Part shown: positions 61,676-64,000 of the stretch, piece by piece
How positions within the stretch are numbered: the first letter of the stretch is position 1
Layout of the letters: the number at the start of each line of letters is the position of its first letter
Source of the DNA: Caldilineaceae bacterium
GTDB taxonomy: Bacteria > Chloroflexota > Anaerolineae > Caldilineales > Caldilineaceae
Direction: 5' to 3'
Assembly (NCBI GenBank): GCA_958295845.1
Contig: OY282376.1
Coordinates: 1,439,022 to 1,503,021 of the forward strand
DNA: 64,000 bases
Notes under the pieces: model-generated
Seen by the model: only the letters and a program-made list of their open reading frames with translations
Database searches by the model: none
What the model was told of the DNA's origin: nothing
Program-made: the position numbers and the translations under genes

Positions 61676-64000
61676 CATCGCCAGTCGTGCGCACGAGGCA
61701 TCTTCACCCCCACCCGTATCGCCCGCAACGAAGTAACAATCACATTCGTCGTCCCGTCCCACTTCGAGACCGTCCCTCTCACCTCGATCACCTGGCTGTC
61801 CACCTCCCGGCTATAGCGCGCAAACACATCCCCCCACAGAATAATCTGCACATCGCCGAACTCATCCTCAATCGTCACAAACACCGTCCCATCCCGCCCG
61901 CGCGGATGCTGCCTTGCCACCGGCCACCCCGCCACCGTCACCGCCGCCCCCTCATCCTGCCTCTCCACATCCACCGACGCCAGAACATGCCCCGCCAGCG
62001 ACGGCCGCACAAACTCCATCAAATGCCCCTTCGGATAGATCTCCAGCACCTGGTACTCCCCGATCATCTGCTCGCGCGCATCAAAATCCGTCAACGCCGC
62101 CGCGCTCCCCGTCCGCGCCAGCGACAGCGCCCCCTGCCCGTTCCCCGTAGACCGCACTGTCAGACCCGCATCCCACAGCGCCTCCCGCCGGTTGCTCGCG
62201 ATCCCGTCAAACGCCCCCGCCATCGCCAGCGACAGCACCGCCTGGTCCGTCATCCCCGTCCGCCGCACCACGTCGCTCGTGCTCATGTACGCCCCGTTCC
62301 GCTCTCTCTCCTCCACAACCCGCCTCGCCCACGCCTCCCCCACATCCTTCGTGAACACCAGCCCCATCCGCACAGCCCCCTCCTCCGGCGTGCACCGCAC
62401 CTCGCTCCGGTTCACGCACGGATTGCGAAACGGGATCCCGAACCGCCGCGCATCCTGCTTCAGCGTCTCCAGCGGGTAAAAGCCCATCGGCTGGTTATTC
62501 ATCAACGTCACAAAAAACTCCAGCGGGTAATAGCACTTCAGCCACGCCGCCTGGAAAGCCGTGATCGCAAACGCATGCGAATGACTTTCCGGGAACATGT
62601 AATGCCCGTTGATCTTCGCAAAAATCGTGCGCGCCGTCTCCTCCGGAACACCCCGCCCTCGCGCCCCCTCGCGAAACTGCTCCCAATGCAGCGCGATCAG
62701 ATGCTCATTGTTGCTCCTTGCAAACGCCCGCCGGATCTCATCCGCCTGCGCCGCCGTCAGCCCCGCCACATCCGTGATCAGCTGCACCACCTGCTCCTGC
62801 CACACGATCACCCCGTACCCCCGCGCCAGCGCCCGCTCCTCCAGCGGATGATCATACTCCCACTCCGCCCCATGCCGGTACCTCTCCACAAACTGCGACA
62901 CCGCGCTCCCCTGCACCCCCACCCCCGGCCTGATCAGCGCCACCTGGTATGCCAGGTCCAGCAGATTGCGCGAGCGCAGACGCTGCCCCATCTTCAGCTG
63001 CGCCGGCGACTGCAGCAGAAAGATCCCCTTCGACAGCCCCGCATTGATCATGTCGTACACCTTCTCGTCCTCCGGATCGATCCGGCTCAAGTCCGGCCGC
63101 CTCCCCTCCCGCGCCTCCACCAGATCCAGCGCCTCCTGCAGCTGGTCCAGCACCGGCAGCGACAGAATATCGATCTTCGCAAAACCCGCGTCCGCCACAC
63201 TGTCCTTATCCCAGTCCATGATGAACCGGCCCTCCATCGCCCCCGCCCGCACCGGCACCATCTCCGGAATCGGCGAGCTGCTCAGGATCATCCCCCCCAC
63301 ATGCTGGCTCAGCAGCTTCGGCGCCCCCATCAGCTGCGGCCCCAGCTCGATCAGCTCCCGCCACCCGCACGCATTCACCCGCTGGCTGAACGCCGGCAGC
63401 TGCTCCATCTCCTCCCGCAGACGCCCCGCATCATGCGACCGCATCTGCTTCGACAGCAGCCGCAGCTCCTCCTGCGGCAGCCCCAGCGCCTTGCCCAGAT
63501 CCTGCAGCACCCCCTTGATCTTGTACGTCGCGATCGCACCCGCCAGCACCGCATATTCCGGCCCGAACCGCTCGTGCACCCGCTCGATCAGCTCGTCCCG
63601 CAGCGCCCGCGGAAAATCAAGATCGATGTCCGGCAGCACCGTCATATCCGCCGACAGAAACCGCTCCAGCGTCAGATTCCACTTCAGCGGGTCCACATGA
63701 CTGATCCCGATCAGATACCCCACCAGCAGCGCCACCGACGACCCCCGCCCGCGCCCCGGCGGCTCCCGCCCCGCCAGCTCCGAAGGCCTTCCTCTCTCCT
63801 CCATGATCTCCTGCGCGATCATCACGATCTCCCGGTACAGCAGCAGAAAACCCGCCAGCCCGTGCCGCCCGATCAGACTGAACTCCTCCTCCAGCCGCGC
63901 CGTGATCTGCCTTGTCACCGCGCCGTAGCGCCGCACCGCCGCCTCGTAGCACAGCTCCCGCAGATACCCCTCCGCCGTATACCCCTCCGGCAGCGCCGGC
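61675..64000 (-). CDS. dnaE2: DNA polymerase III alpha subunit, DnaE2-type (5' end beyond window)
   Basis: At least 775 residues; the frame runs off the right edge and a GTG at 63936 is internal. The catalytic motif PDIDLDF is intact (VLPDIDLDFPRALRDEL), with RGRGSSVALLVGYLIG before it, MRSHDAGRLREEMEQLPAFSQ and HVGGMILSSSPIPEMVP after it. ESHSHAFAITAFQAAWLKC and MNNQPMGFYPLETLKQDARR are DnaE2/ImuC-like features. The C-terminal OB-fold (RDGTVFVTIEDEFGDVQIILWGD) ends the chain. Likely an error-prone polymerase for translesion synthesis rather than the replicative enzyme; the missing N-terminus prevents a check of its PHP domain. A fragment of the same 3' end lies at 56918. Confidence 0.85.
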   Translation of the reverse strand, partial: PALPEGYTAEGYLRELCYEAAVRRYGAVTRQITARLEEEFSLIGRHGLAGFLLLYREIVMIAQEIMEERGRPSELAGREPPGRGRGSSVALLVGYLIGISHVDPLKWNLTLERFLSADMTVLPDIDLDFPRALRDELIERVHERFGPEYAVLAGAIATYKIKGVLQDLGKALGLPQEELRLLSKQMRSHDAGRLREEMEQLPAFSQRVNACGWRELIELGPQLMGAPKLLSQHVGGMILSSSPIPEMVPVRAGAMEGRFIMDWDKDSVADAGFAKIDILSLPVLDQLQEALDLVEAREGRRPDLSRIDPEDEKVYDMINAGLSKGIFLLQSPAQLKMGQRLRSRNLLDLAYQVALIRPGVGVQGSAVSQFVERYRHGAEWEYDHPLEERALARGYGVIVWQEQVVQLITDVAGLTAAQADEIRRAFARSNNEHLIALHWEQFREGARGRGVPEETARTIFAKINGHYMFPESHSHAFAITAFQAAWLKCYYPLEFFVTLMNNQPMGFYPLETLKQDARRFGIPFRNPCVNRSEVRCTPEEGAVRMGLVFTKDVGEAWARRVVEERERNGAYMSTSDVVRRTGMTDQAVLSLAMAGAFDGIASNRREALWDAGLTVRSTGNGQGALSLARTGSAAALTDFDAREQMIGEYQVLEIYPKGHLMEFVRPSLAGHVLASVDVERQDEGAAVTVAGWPVARQHPRGRDGTVFVTIEDEFGDVQIILWGDVFARYSREVDSQVIEVRGTVSKWDGTTNVIVTSLRAIRVGVKMPRAHDWR

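Overview
The window is GC-rich, dense bacterial DNA. The best lineage guess is a Chloroflexota (Anaerolineae/Caldilinea-like) bacterium, possibly from a host-associated or marine setting. This rests on gene content only: a pile-up of Gfo/Idh/MocA oxidoreductases, a phytanoyl-CoA dioxygenase-type enzyme, a heparinase II/III protein, a GH116 glycosidase, two glycine-betaine binding proteins, and secreted LRR/FN3-like lipoproteins. No rRNA, tRNA, CRISPR array, integrase or transposase was recognised, so the lineage is inference.

Layout. 1-990: Gfo/Idh oxidoreductase cut by the window edge. 1900-6425: three tandem paralogous MFS permeases, each exactly 432 aa. 6426-7510: a repeat-filled gap. 7511-14682: an export-type ABC operon (lipoprotein adaptor, 946-aa FtsX-like permease, double-ATPase protein) followed by an oxidoreductase. 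14705-18873 (minus): a catabolic operon of a KDG/KDR-type aldolase, heparinase II/III protein and DegT-like PLP enzyme. 19043-24448 (minus): a glycine betaine/proline ProV-ProW-ProX-ProX uptake cluster closed by a clear terminator. 24606-33870: an L-rhamnonate dehydratase-like enolase, a glycosyltransferase, five more oxidoreductases, a phytanoyl-CoA dioxygenase family enzyme behind a good sigma70 promoter, and a hypothetical gene. 34196-37648 (minus): a second DegT-like enzyme, a PD-(D/E)XK-like protein, and small or decaying genes. 37819-44609 (plus): a carbohydrate ABC importer (binding protein, two permeases, a DUF624/YesL-like protein) and a GH116 glycosidase. 45194-46594: a glutamine synthetase family enzyme. 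46945-49261: two secreted lipoproteins. 50335-52093: a DHA2-type MFS exporter and a 66-aa protein. 52386-59788 (minus): two paralogous single-chain signalling proteins (GAF-PAS-HisKA-HATPase-REC-winged helix) separated by small ORFs and a dnaE fragment. 59986-64000: an FN3-like protein, a bS23/four-helix-bundle protein, and a DnaE2-type polymerase running off the right edge.

How the genes fit together. Most of 13.6-44.6 kb reads as a glycan/sugar-acid catabolic district: uptake (MalEFG-like importer), cleavage (GH116, heparinase-like), oxidation, dehydration and aldol cleavage (Gfo/Idh enzymes, rhamnonate dehydratase, aldolase). Start codons overlap stop codons in several places (ATGA or GTGA), which supports operons.

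The intergenic space carries at least four repeat families: heptamer short tandem repeats often next to a GCAGTT hexamer, a CCGTGG-rich long repeat with a 126-bp higher-order unit, a double-hairpin repeat with CTAGAC/GTCTAG ends, and an AATCCTGATTCA-containing repeat. They sit beside gene ends, at the edge of the duplicated MFS genes, next to a dnaE fragment, and in one case supply the last codons and stop of a gene. The strongest candidates for something under-described are the paired sensor-to-DNA single-chain regulators with palindromic upstream sites, and the GCAGTT-associated heptamer repeats.
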